Below, piece after piece: positions 32,037 to 43,463 of a stretch of 64,000 bases of DNA. How positions within the stretch are numbered: position 1 is the first letter of the stretch; each line of letters begins with the position of its first letter. Origin of the DNA: Amorphophallus konjac (Eukaryota; Streptophyta; Magnoliopsida; Alismatales; Araceae); NCBI GenBank assembly GCA_022559845.1, contig CM040117.1, positions 151,284,732 through 151,348,731 on the forward strand, written 5' to 3'. The notes under the pieces were generated by a model. It ran no database searches. It was given only the letters and a program-made list of their open reading frames with translations, and was not told the origin of the DNA. Made by a program: the position numbers and the translations under genes.

Positions 32037-33404
32037 TGTAAACGTGTCACATAGACATTTTAAAAAAAAGAAGAAAATGTAAATGGATATAATGCTAAAT
32101 ATGTGGGAAATAAAGGAAGGGAGCATGTTATGCTCTAAGGAGGGTGATCGCCAGAGGGGTTACCTCAAAGATAAAAGATGATCGCATGTACCTTGTATGA
32201 AGCGGGTGAGATTGTGAACTCTTCCTTCTTCCTTCTACCGGCCGGCCGATGAAGGGGGTTCTTACTTTGATTACCCTATGCAAAACAAGCAAAAAATAAG
32301 CAAATATGTGGATTAGCCAAAGTGTGTGTAGTATCAATGCTCTAATAGAATAGCACTATGAAAAGTGGGCATGAACACACCTTGTGTGTGTTTTTGTTTA
32401 AACCCCTAAGAGGAGTGAAAGGGATGGAGATATGCTATGATGCAAAGCAATATTATGATATGATATGAATTTCTCTAGCAGAATAGCTAGAAGAAGAGAT
32501 ACGTGAGATAAAGTGAACAATAATAAACTAGAACTAAAAGAGGAGGGGCGCCCTTCTGCTGTAGTAGCAGCAGTAAAGGGAGAAGAAGAAGAGCTTCAGC
32601 TGCAGCGGATGAAGAACACTCTTGATGAAGAAATCTCCACCGGAGGGAGACCACCCGTGGAAGAAGAACACCGCCGGAGGGAGACCACCGCCGGAGGAAG
32701 AACGCTTGAAGAAGAACCTACAAGAAAGAAATCCCCACTCCCTCTATACCGCAGGCGTTATGTTTAAAAGCTCTATGTGTGTTCTTCACCTCTCGCGCGT
32801 AAGGAAGCCACGGGGTATTTATAGGGCTAAAATCTTCATTTCAATAGGATTAAAACAAGGAAGTCAATCCTCCAGCAAGGATCTCTCTTCCCAATCGAAC
32901 AATGTGTTTAAAATGAAGAAGGATGCTTTACGGGAAGGTAGCAGACGAAACGGAGACGAAACTGAAATGACGACACAAGAAAGGTCGCTATTTGAAAATG
33001 ACGACAACCATGCAGTCGTTGATTCTTGGGTTTAATTATAGAAATAAATGACTTTCCATATTTAAAAATGAGAAATGACGCCTTTAAGAATGTCATTATT
33101 TTAATCAGCGCCTTATCAACTGACGTCAATTCATTGAATTTTATTTTGAATAGGATTCGTAAAAAACCAAAAAACACCAGGAACTGACGCCTGCGCACGC
33201 AGTCACCAATTGTTGAAATGACGACACCACTCAAGTCGTCAATTAAATGACGCCCGGCTTCCAGGCGTTAATTATAATTTATCATAGAAAAATACCAAAT
33301 AAATTAGAAAAACTTCATATTAAGCCAATATTGAAGTCCACTTTAGGGCATCACGTGGTGACATGAGATTTACTCATCATAGCATCAATTTTCGTGTGTC
33401 TACA
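32037..33404 (-). repeat. 5' LTR of element A
   Basis: 1368 bp. In element orientation it begins TGTAGACACACG and ends CACGTTTACA. Roughly three quarters identical by eye to B's LTRs. TATA box at 32816-32823 on minus; hairpin array at 32966-33272. It includes a purine-rich part (32540-32740) that differs from B. The flank at 33405 is element C's reverse transcriptase. Confidence 0.9.
32966..33272. repeat. Micro-hairpin array in U3 of element A LTR
   Basis: Members include GACGACAC..GGTCGCTATT (about 32968), GACGACAA..AGTCGTTGATT (33000), GACGCCTG..GCAGTCACCAATT (33187), GACGACAC..AAGTCGTCAATT (33219) and GACGCCC..GGGCGTTAATT at 33249. The same layout relative to the TATA box as in B is kept despite much sequence change between the LTRs. 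Confidence 0.82.
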
Positions 33405-33963
33405 AATGTCGTCAAAGTAGACGACAAAGAAGACCCCTATCATAGGGCATAAAACCTGGGTCATCAACCGCATGAAGGTACTAGGGGCATTGGACAGCCC
33501 GAAGGGCCTGACCAACCACTCATAAAGACCATCCTTGGTCTTGAATGTCATCTTCCATTCATCCCCAGGCCTCCGCACCTGGTGATAGCCACTATGAAGA
33601 TCTATCTTTGAAAAGATAGTGGCTCCCGACATCATGTCTAACAAGGCATCCAATCGGGGAATGGGAAAGCGATACTTCACCGTGATCTTGTTGATTGCAC
33701 GGCTATCAATGCGGGAACATCGCAAGGGCTCTTGTTATCCCTAAGAGATCCCCGACTCATCAACTCCTCGACCTGCCTTTGAAGTTCGGCATGGTCTGTG
33801 GGACTCATCTTGTAGTGGGGAAGGTTAGGCAAGGACGAGCCCGGGACAAGGTCGATCTCATGCTGGATGTCCCTTATAGGCGGAAGGCCTCCGGGGAGGT
33901 CTTCCGGGAAGACATCAGAAAAGTCTCAGAGGATCGCAGCTACCTCCGGGGGGTGCTCATCAT
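33405..33963 (-). pseudogene. Reverse transcriptase (N-terminal half), element C
   Basis: Encodes [54 protein letters not shown] and the catalytic VVYFDDI, cut by A's LTR right after that. Compared with F (51565-51640) a short segment between VPAL and DSRAINK is missing. Positions 33780-33963 encode the linker upstream of RT. Confidence 0.82.
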
Positions 33964-34487
33964 TAGGCCTGTCAACGGATTCGGATATTATCCGGATCCG
34001 CTTCGAATTCAAATTCGTATTAACGGATAATATTCGAATTTGTATTCATTTTTTCAGATACGGATAATATCTGAATTCGAATCGGAGCGGATATAGATAT
34101 TATAATATTCGCTTTGAAAAATATCCATTCTTAAAATTATATATCATATAATACAAATTTTTAAATAATATATTATAAAATAAATAATATTGTAGAGAAA
34201 TTTAGAGATTTTATAGTTGTATTTTAATTTAGAGTTTATTTTATATATTTTTGACATTTTATAATTATATTTTATATACTTTTAATATTTTATAATTATA
34301 TTTATATACTTTTGAATTTGAATCGGATAATTCAAATTTTAAAACGGAGCGGATACGGATAGTCATATATTCGCTTCGTATCCGAATTCAAATCGGAGCG
34401 GATCAAAATCGGATAATTCAAATTTTAAAACGGACCGGATACGGATAGTCATTTATTCGCTTCGTATCCGCTCCGTTGACAGGCCTA
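33964..34487. mobile_element. hAT-type MITE, 524 bp, with 8-bp target duplication
   Basis: Perfect 16-bp terminal inverted repeats, TAGGCCTGTCAACGGA at the left and its complement at the right. The TSD CTCATCAT is at 33956-33963 and 34488-34495. The interior is AT-rich with subterminal direct and inverted copies of GAATTCRAATCGGAGCGGAT. No coding capacity. The 8-bp TSD and the TIR start fit the hAT superfamily. Confidence 0.9.
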
Positions 34488-34834
34488 CTCATCATCAGAC
34501 CCAGGAGCGACATTCTCCACTCCTCGGACAACAACGGCAAGGATAGGGCTACCCCCAGTCACCTCTTGCTCCATCTCTCGCGGGCTAATCATCATTAACC
34601 TACGGGGTGGGAGGCCTCCTGTTCTAGGAGCAGTCGAAGAGGTAGTAGCCCGCGTCTTGGATGAGGTGGAAGGACCAACTGTCCCCTGACTAGGAGGGGT
34701 GGAAGTGCTAGGACCGGCTGGTCCTCGGACAGAAGGATCCTTCGGCTGGGTGGGATGGAGGGTGATCCTATGGCCCCCGTTGTTAAATGTGCAAGTGTTT
34801 GACCGACCTTGGAGGGTGGCATCCCGATCAAACA
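34488..34834 (-). pseudogene. Protease C-terminal part and linker, element C (left of D)
   Basis: Encodes WLFDRDATLQGRSNTCTFNN, which aligns with F's WIYDVDLTTFDQSNQCSFSH, then a Ser/Pro/Thr-rich linker. The reading continues across element D into 48044 with the target GCCAA intact, which proves that D interrupts this gene. Confidence 0.8.
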
Positions 34835-34839
34835 GCCAA

Positions 34840-37800
34840 TGTAGCACCTCAGTATATTAATGAATAAAAATTTCGAGAAAATTAATAAGAAATTCCTTAA
34901 GAAATAGGATAAGTAAAAATTTGACCATTTTATAAAAATCTGGGAAAATTAGAATCTTGTAGAAGATAAATGTTTAGTAAAATTATCTTCTAAGACCAGC
35001 CCAAATAAAATTCCTAAATAAGCTGAATTAGCAGATTAAGGTCCAAATCCACACTTAGCCTAATTGGACCTTAAAACATGAAATTAGAGCCCAACACTAA
35101 ACCATTTAAGCTAAAATCAGATGCAAATGAAAGGCTAGGATTAAGATATCATTTCCCCTCTGGTTATTCTCCAAAACCCTATCCCTAGGAGGAGTATTTG
35201 GCGGCGGAGTGGCGGATTGACTCGGTCTTGAGCGAATCACGCACGTCCACGGTGCGTGGACTCTATCTCCATGATTAGAACCTTCTAGATGTCATTGAAC
35301 CTATATAATCGAACCTAAGCCACCCTAGAAGTGTTTAGATGCTGTGGCGGCCGGAGAGGAGCTCGACTAAGGGAGATTCGCGACGATCACCGGTGTTGGG
35401 TACCTAGCGGGTCAGCTTCCTTTCTTCTTCCTTCATCCTTCGATTAAGGTAGGTTCTAGCAGACTAAACCTAGATAATAATATACTGTTAGATTCGTCCT
35501 CTTGTCCTCTTTCTTTTAGTCTAAAAAGCTCTAAATTTTATGTAGTATCATTTCTAGTTTCAGTGCAAGCATGTCGTAGTTAGGGTTAACCATGGTCCAC
35601 TTCATTTTAAGTAGGGATTTCAGGCACTAAACATTCAATTGATCATGCTATCTTGTATAACTCCTTGTGCTCATTCTATTGATAGTAAAAGCCCTAAATT
35701 TCATGCTCTATGTATCGTGTAATTAACTATTTTACCTAGCCTAGCCAGACTCGCCGGAGGCGGGCAAGGCGAAGGTAGCAGAAGCCCCCTGAATTGCGCG
35801 GCCTCTCGATAGACCGCCCATACTAGATAGGCGACCGTTACTTGACCGTTCATGTGTTTCATCTCCGATATGTTTTATGGAATGACAGACCCCTAACCGC
35901 TCTACCATCAGGCAGCCAGTCACAAACCGTTCTCCTTCCCCAGTGGCACTCTACAGACCGTCCATATCCAACAGGCCTTCGGACCTGAGAGGGCGTGAAC
36001 GGCTTGTCGTGCGACCGCCGAGGCATGGGGGGGCGGTTCTGAACGAACCGCCCAACTATACAGAACTGCTTATTTTCATTTTAGCATGATTTATCTTAGT
36101 AGATTAGTGGCTAATGGTAAGTTAGCAACACACATGATAACTGAAATTTATGGAAGTAAACAATTATGAATTCTTGCTAGTTTATCTTCACTTGATCTTG
36201 ATTCATCTTTTTCCATGAAGTTAATATTAATTATGATCCATTGATAAATGAAATTGTTATTAGGATTGTTTAACAGTCGTTCTACTCCGGTAGGATTGAT
36301 TGACCGCTATACTTGGTTTCTGATGTTTTGCTAGCCTCTATTCCTTGTAATGGTTGGGACTCTCCGCCGGATACTCCTTCCGTCGGACTAGGACCTTCAT
36401 TACGGGACCTCGGTAAGCCCCCGCGAGCCTGGGATTCCCACTAGGACGCCGGGCAGATTATACCATCAAGACCTGAACCTGTTCACGTGATCGAACCGCT
36501 TGGATTGTTATGTTGTGAGTCACGGCTCAATTTGGACTGACTGAGTTTTGAACGGCTGGAATCAGACCGTTTAACTCAATAGGCGGCCCATTATGAACCG
36601 ATCATTCCTAGCTAAATGCTATTTTTGTTGGTCGATTATTGTTTCATCTTCGGCCAAATCATGATTTGATCGACCCAATAAGCCCTAGGTTGACCAGTGG
36701 ATAATTGGCTGGACCCTGGTTCAGTTCTGTCCCACTTATGGCAGCCCGGAGCCCATTTTGGGTAGATTCTAGTTGCCAGGCAGGCCCAGTAATTGAACAG
36801 ACAGTCTCGGCCCACTCATTCTTTAGCGTGGATCGCAATAGACTGTTCAGTTACTGAGCGGCCCAATCCAAATCGCTTACCGTTGTCATGGGCTTTAGAT
36901 CTTTCCTATAGAGAATGGCTCAGTGTAGACCATTCATATCTATTGAAAAGCCCACTTGTGACCGTCCTACAGCTTGAGCGACTCATAGTAGACCGTTTAT
37001 CCTTGGCTTCTATTAGGCTGTTCTTTTAGCTCGAACCCTTTAGCGCGGCTCGAGTAACGACCGTCCATTTCTCTAAGCGGCCCAACATGGACCATGTATC
37101 TTCCAAAAAATGATTTCTGTAGTTGTTCGCGTTTGAATACAAGGACATGTCGGTTCTTGATAACTTGAACTTCCTGGTCAAAGTATCTCTTTGACTTATC
37201 CTTAGGTTTTCGGAGGTAAGTTATACCTTAAAAGTATTGGCCATTTAACTTGATTAATGTCTAGACATAACTTGGGATCTTGGATCCACTAAATCAATAC
37301 CAACGCATCATAAGGGCCCGATCTGGTCCTGGGAGGAGCGCCCGAAAAGTACTTGTGCCCCGGGGAGTTTGAATGACATTGTGAGGCATTGCACCGAGTG
37401 CATGACTAGCATGATGTCTACGACAATAATCTCTTACTTGAATCTTTCTTGACTTGGTAAATTCTTGCTTATTGGCCAATTTCCAGTTACATTATGTTCA
37501 TGATCTCACCTTTTCTTTTATTATGATACTTTGTCATATCGTTATTTCATTTCGTTCCTTTCTTTTCACGCATATAAATGCAATTAATTGGTTAATTACT
37601 TAAACTTGCCTGTTATTGCCTACTGAGCGTTCGCTCACTCAGTTGTCCCCCTTTTTCAAGTAGCGTAGGTGAGGATTCGCAGACCGATGGGGATGGGCAA
37701 GAGTGACGACCCTGGAGCGAACTTGTTAAACGAGCCTGAAGAGTCATCTAGAGTTGTTGTGTCTAGTCATGATTTAGAGTGTGTCATAATAGATTTGTAA

Positions 37801-38038
37801 TGTTGGAGTCAGATAATGTACTGAAGTCAAGGGAATGTTATTGTTGGAAGTTTTCTTGGATTATTTAAAGGTTGATGTATTTGGATTGTGGATCTTTTAA
37901 ATGTTATTTAATTATGGAGTTATTTATGTTCATGGTGTTGTGTTGACCTTTAGCTTTAACATAGCATGTCTGTAAATCAACATATTATTCTTAATTGTTT
38001 CTACTACCAGTCCCGATATTCCGCGTCGGGGCGTGACA
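34840..38038 (+). repeat. 5' LTR of element D
   Basis: 3199 bp. Starts TGTAGCACCTCAG, ends GGGGCGTGACA. TATA-like CATATAAATG at 37571-37580, so U3 is about 2.7 kb. U3 between 35800 and 37070 holds many short copies of a motif like RACCGTYCAT. It matches 44825-48038 with a few per cent differences. Confidence 0.92.
37571..37580 (+). promoter_or_regulatory. Probable TATA box, element D 5' LTR
   Basis: CATATAAATG about 470 bp before the LTR end, conserved in the 3' LTR at 47571-47580. It is the best TATA candidate by position, but start-site data would be needed to confirm it. Confidence 0.5.
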
Positions 38039-38044
38039 GTTTGG

Positions 38045-38056
38045 TGGTATCAGAGG
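38045..38056 (+). other. Primer binding site, element D (tRNA-iMet type)
   Basis: TGGTATCAGAGG seven bases after the LTR end; the canonical site is TGGTATCAGAGC. Positions 38057-38254 after it form a short noncoding leader with nothing else recognised. Confidence 0.85.
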
Positions 38057-38254
38057 CTAGGTTTCTAATATTCCTAGGTTTTCTAAGATCTAGGGTTCTA
38101 AGTGATGTCGTAGAACCTATAACCTTGGCATAAGTCTAAGAACCCAACCTAAGTAAGATTTGGGTAGAGACTTGGGTTGAGTTAATAATCTAATTCTAGA
38201 ACTATTCCTTCTAAATGATCTTAAAATAATTTATTCTACGTATAGGACGTTCCG

Positions 38255-39190
38255 ATGGCAGCGGAGCGTGCACAATGGCGAGATATGCAGCGAATGGTTC
38301 AAGGACTTACTCGGGCCTTGCAGCAAGTGGTCCAAGGAGGAGCAGCGAACCACGGAGCTGGCGATCTTCACCGGAACTTCCGTGGGATGAATCCCCTACG
38401 ATTTGGAGGCTCGACTGATCCTGACGAAGCCGAGCACTGGCTGAAAGAGATGGAAAGGATTTTCGAAGTGATGCAGTGCAGTGATCAGGAGCGTGTTCTT
38501 TTAACGACCTTCCAGCTGGAGCGTGATGCAAGAACATGGTGGGATGCAGTGAAGGCTACCCTTGGAGATAGACAAGTTTCCTGGAAGGAGTTCGAGGAAC
38601 TCTTTAATAGCAAATACTTTTCTGATAGAGTGTAAGAAAAGAAAGTAGCTGAGTTTGCTACTTTGAAACAGCGGAATCTTTCTATAGCCGAGTATGAAGC
38701 TCAGTTCTCTCGGTTATCTCGTTATGCCACTCACTTGATATCTACAGAGAAGATAAAGGCTAAGCGTTTTCTCAACGGGCTGAAGTTGCAGTATATCAAC
38801 CAGTTAGCGCCACTAGAAATTCAAACTTATGCGGAGATGGTAAGGAAAGCTCAAGTCTTGGAAGACACATTAGAAATGACGGAGAGAATCCGTGGGAAGA
38901 ATGTTAAGAAGGAACCACCTACTGGTTCCGGGAGTATCAAACCTGGCAATGGCAAGAAGAGGCCCAATGGTGGGTCTGGTTCTTGGAAGGGCAAGATGCC
39001 GAAGAATGAAGATAAGAAGCCTGGCATGATTGTGCCATTTAAGGGCATGTGCAAGTATTGTGACCATCCAAGTCACAAGATGGAAGAGTGCTGGTGCAAG
39101 CTGGGCGCCTGTCTACGATGTGGTAGCAGGGACCATCGTATTCCTGAGTGTCCCCTCCTGTCAGATCAAGCTACTCCGACCAAGCCACAT
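38255..39190 (+). pseudogene. Gag, element D
   Basis: ATG at 38255. Retrotransposon Gag core: MNPLRFGGSTDPDEAEHWLK, FQLERDARTWWDAVK, and after a stop at about 38633 KQRNLSIAEYEAQFSRLSRY. Two CCHC knuckles follow, CKYCDHPSHKMEEC and CLRCGSRDHRIPEC. The frame is otherwise unbroken, so only one nonsense change disables it. Confidence 0.88.
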
Positions 39191-41351
39191 GGAAACAGGA
39201 AGCAGCAGGGTAAACTCCAAGCCCTACAAGAAGATGATGCCGGAACCACCGAGGTGGGTGGACTCGTTGAAGGTACTCTTATTATACATGATAAGCCAAC
39301 ATTTGTTCTTTTTGATACTGGTGCCACTCATTCTTTTGTTTCTCAGAAATTTGCTAAGTCTTTAGCTGTGAAGCCAGTTTTGATGAATGCTCCGTTAGAG
39401 ATTTCAACTCCTATTGGTTCCAGTTCAACAATTAAGTATTTCTATCCTTCTAGTAAGGTTATGATTAATGAACAGAACTTGCCAGCTGATCTAGTTTGTA
39501 TGGATATGAAGGATTAAGACGTAATTCTAGGAGCGGATTGGTTGGCTAAGTATGAGGCCAATGTTCATTGCAGTTCTAGTTCTGTGTCTTTTTCTAGACA
39601 CCCTGGACTTTCTTTTATAGGGGTTAGGCACCATAAGTCTGTGTCACTTCTTTCGGCCCTTCGAGCTGATAAGTTAATGAGGAGAGGATGTCAGGCTTTT
39701 CTAGCTTTTGTTTACATGACCCCTGAGAAGAAGATCGAGATTAAAGACATTCCTGTTGTCCGAGACTTTCCAGATGTCTTTCCTGAGGAATTGCCTGGAC
39801 TTCCGCTTGAAAGAGAAGTTATCTTTTCTATTGATTTAATTCCTGGCGCGACCCCTATTTCTAAAGCTCCTTATCGTATGTCCCCTGCGGAGCTGAGGGA
39901 ATTGAAGCAGCAATTAATGGAATTACTTGAGAAGGGGTTCATTCGTCCAAGTACATCCACGTGGGGAGCCCCAGTATTGTTCGTCCGGAAGAAGGATGGT
40001 TCGATGAGGTTGTGCATCGATTATCGACTATTGAACCAGTTGACTATCAAGAACAAATACCCATTGCTGAGGATTGACGAATTATTTGATCAGATAGCAG
40101 GAGCTTAGTATTTTTCTAAGATTGATCTTCGATCAGGATACCATCAGTTGCGGATTAAGGAAGAGGATATCTATAAGTCGGCCTTCCGTAGCAGGTATGG
40201 GCATTTTGAATTTGTAGTAATGCCTTTTAGACTAACGAATGCACCTGCAGCTTTCATGCAGTTGATAAACAATGTGTTTCGGCCCTATCTTGATCAGTGG
40301 GTTGTTGTGTTTATTGATGATATCTTGATTTAATCTAAGAGTAAGGAGGAGCATGCTGAACAATTAAGGATGGCGTTGCAAATATTGAGAGACCATCAGC
40401 TATACGCCAAGTTTAGTAAGTGTGAGTTCTGACTGCAAGAGGTGTCCTTTCTAGGACATATTATTACAAAGGAAGGCATTTCTGTTGACCCCTCGAAGGT
40501 AGAGGCAGTGAAGAATTGGGATAGGCCTACTAATGTAACTGAAGTTAGAAGTTTCCTAGGCCTGGCAGGTTATTACCGGAGGTTTATTAAGGATTTCTCT
40601 AGGATTGCGGTGCCTTTAACTAGATTAACCCGCAAGGAGAACAAATTTGATTGGTCCGAGGATTGCGAGAGAAGCTTTCTGACCTTGAAGGAGTGTTTAA
40701 CTACTGCCCCTGTTTTGGCTTTACCCTCTGGGGAGGGAGGCTTCTTGGTGTGCACTGATGCTTCAGGTATTGGTCTAGGTTATGTACTGATGCAGCACGG
40801 GAAAGTGATAGCCTATTCTTCTAGGCAATTAAGGAAGCATGAAGAGAACTATCATGTTCATGATTTGGAACTAGCAGCTGTAGTGTTCGCCTTGAAGATA
40901 TGGAGGCACTACTTGTATGGAGAGACATATACAGTGTTCTCAGACCATAAGAGTCTGAAGTATTTATTTTCTCAGAAGGAACTCAATATGAGGCAGAGAA
41001 GATGGCTTGAGTATTTAAAAAACTTTGACTTCTCCATAGAGTATCATCCTGGAAAGGGGAATGTAGTGGCAGATGCCTTGAGCCGTAAGCCAATAACTAA
41101 GTTGTCGCATCTCATGTTGCAAGAATGGAGACTGTTGGAGTAGTTAGCTAGTTTGGATCTCAATGTCGACAAGGACCGAGTTACGATTGCTCAGATTCAA
41201 CTTAAACCAGAATTCTTGATAGAAATCAAGTCCTTGCAAGACAATGACCCAGAGTTGGTAGAAATCAAGAAGAGTTTGAGTAACAGAACTGATTTCATGG
41301 TAGCTGACGATAGCAGATTGTTGTATCAGGGAAGGACCTGTGTACCTGATG
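39191..41351 (+). pseudogene. Protease, reverse transcriptase and RNase H, element D
   Basis: One phase throughout. Protease active site FVLFDTGATHSFVSQKFAKS. RT blocks [53 protein letters not shown] and catalytic VVFIDDILI. RNase [51 protein letters not shown], and [12 protein letters not shown]. Stops at about 39515, 40106, 40331, 40430 and 41141; most look like transition mutations (Gln or Trp codons to stops). It ends at CVPD, where the solo LTR starts. Confidence 0.88.
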
Positions 41352-43463
41352 TGATGTGGGACAGACCACGAACTCGACTCCAAATGGATATGCGATCATT
41401 GGACTCTATGCAAACTCGTGATCGTCCCTTAGCGAGGGAAGCGTCGGACGTGCACGGTTGAAAAATCGGCAGTGAGCTAGGGTGGTCGGCTCTCTTTTCG
41501 TGCCAGGATCAGGTCACGGGATGGTATCTCTCTCTCGCTCGCAGCAGCAGTGATATAACAAGTAAAGCGGGCTACGATCCTAGCATGCTCTCTAGCAGCG
41601 ACATATAAAGTATATACGAATAAAGCAAATGCCGGGTAAAGGAGCGAATACGATACCTCCACGCTACCGGGCATGGGAAAGACTTCCCGGCCGAACTCGT
41701 ACTCCCGGAACAGTAAATACACAATAATTAGAGCAAGACAAATTGCTGCCTACACCACGCAGGGAGGTAAAGGGCGACACAGCGGGGCCTGGGAGTAGCG
41801 GCTTCGGGTTGACGGGCTGCTTCTTGTGTTGCTTCGACTGCACACATACTCACGACCGTGGGACCCACGTGCTGGTCTGAGGGGCCGTATGGGCCCGTGG
41901 TAGCACCACTATGGTGGGGACGTCTGGAGGGGCACTCCCTGGGACGGCGGCTTGCTGGTTCGTCGACCGGAGGCCTGGCGGCTCTGATCTCCACTCGCCG
42001 GAGTTGCTGGCCACGGATTTGCAGTTCTGTTTTATAGCGTGTGACCCGGCCAGATCTGCTGCTACAGTCACACCCAACGTCGGATCGACGTACAAGAGGT
42101 ACCGATAGAAAGCTAACTTGAAATCCTTCGATCTATGTTCAGAGAAAGAAATTTGAGTTTCCCATTGATGGCCTTTGTCAAATTTTCAAGCTGCTGACTC
42201 ACAGGATCTGAAAACTCAGGGCAGAACCAAATTTTTCTGAGAGTTGGCATTGACCGTGATGTAGACCTCCGAATCAGAAGATGAGTTCTTCGTGAAAGTT
42301 GTATAGGCCGAAGAGAGGAAAACGGAGATATATTTTATAAAAGGTTTGGTGGAAGTTTTGAGTTTTTGGAAATTTTATACTGACCCAGGGTCGGATCTGG
42401 ACAGCAGAGACAGAACTGAATTTGGGGGAAAGACACAATTTCTAAAAATAGGTAGAGGACTTTAGAAATTTTACGAAAATTTGTGGAGGGTGGGGATGAT
42501 GGACAGAACCTCCAATAAATTTGGGGGTTCCAAAAAAAATCAAAACAAGGGTCGAAATGTGGAATAACTGAGCTTCTGCTACACATATCTTAAAGGGGAC
42601 AGATCTGGAAGATAGAAAGACATAAAAATGGAAAATATAAAACGAAGTCTAAAGGATGTGATTATTTTACTAGAGGTTGAGAATCAAGAGAGGAACCAAC
42701 CCTGAAAATCTAAACTCCAGATGAGATCGGAGTTGGGAGTTAAAAATCTCAGAGTGAACCTCTGTCCAGCAGAACAGAACATTGGACAGCACTTCGGAAG
42801 CGGCTTCGCAGCGGCTCGATGGCGGCACGAACGGCGGCGGAGGCACCAGAGATGAAATCAGAGATAGAGGGGCTAAGGCAAAAGGGTTCTAAACCCTGAA
42901 ATACAGAGGGAAGGAGGAGGAACCAGAGGGGAGAGGGGAGAGGGGGGGGCAGATCTCCAAGCTTGCACAATGCAATATTTTCTTCTTATTAATTCATTCA
43001 AATGGAAAATACATGCTATATATAATAAATGGAAAAATGACTCAAAATGCCCTCAGACCTAAGGTATAGAACTAATTAGTTCTAATGGCCTTTTTACAAA
43101 AATTAAAAATGGAACAAAATAGGGAGGGGCGCCCCTTTGACTAGGTGGGGGTGGTAGGTGGCCTACCCTTGACATTTTAAATCACTTGTCTCCCCATGTG
43201 TCCAATTGACTTGTCAAACCTTCTAGATGCCACTTTGGCTTTTGACCAGCCCTACATGAATGAGGTGGACCAATGGGGGAGGAGTGGGGGCCCCCTAGTA
43301 GGTCCTACTGGCATTTTACACATAAACCCACACAATCCTAAGGAAGAACAAATAGGCTCATAAAGCCTTACAATTGCGAATCTACTTTCCCCAGGATATA
43401 AAAATAAATAAAAGGACACAAATACAAAAATAAAATGTACATGCTCGGAGTTGATTCCCATCA
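41352..43463 (-). mobile_element. Solo LTR (2112 bp) of the element C family, inside D's integrase gene
   Basis: Plus-strand ends TGATGTGGGA and TTCCCATCA; perfect TSD TGATG at 41347-41351 and 43464-43468. The first 150 bases match the LTR end next to C's PBS (50115-50366), so it belongs to C's family and lies in minus orientation. No internal coding or second LTR: unequal recombination between two LTRs is the usual origin. D's integrase reading frame resumes exactly after the TSD. Interior: a G-rich run near 42943 and AT-rich sequence near 43010; no frames recognised. Confidence 0.85.

Larger units (their letters stand above)
1..33404 (-). mobile_element. Element A: Tat-lineage Ty3/gypsy LTR retrotransposon, interrupted by element B and truncated by the window
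   Basis: Element A is read right to left: 5' LTR (32037-33404), PBS, leader, gag, protease, G-patch segment, acidic spacer, then after the inserted element B (5064-25994) reverse transcriptase, two RNase H domains, integrase and the tail of an antisense PMD gene at 1-155. The 3' LTR lies outside the window. Continuity across B is shown by B's own sequence near 18645-18665, which keeps the uninterrupted version of the target. The second, archaeal-type RNase H and the antisense cargo place it in the Tat/Ogre group. Many stops and frameshifts make it non-autonomous today. It interrupts the reverse transcriptase of element C at 33404/33405. Confidence 0.88.

Noticed and set aside
42940..42955. 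G-quadruplex near the G-run at 42943
   Set aside because: A single long G-run with neighbours only loosely spaced, on a purine-rich slope; weak by itself.
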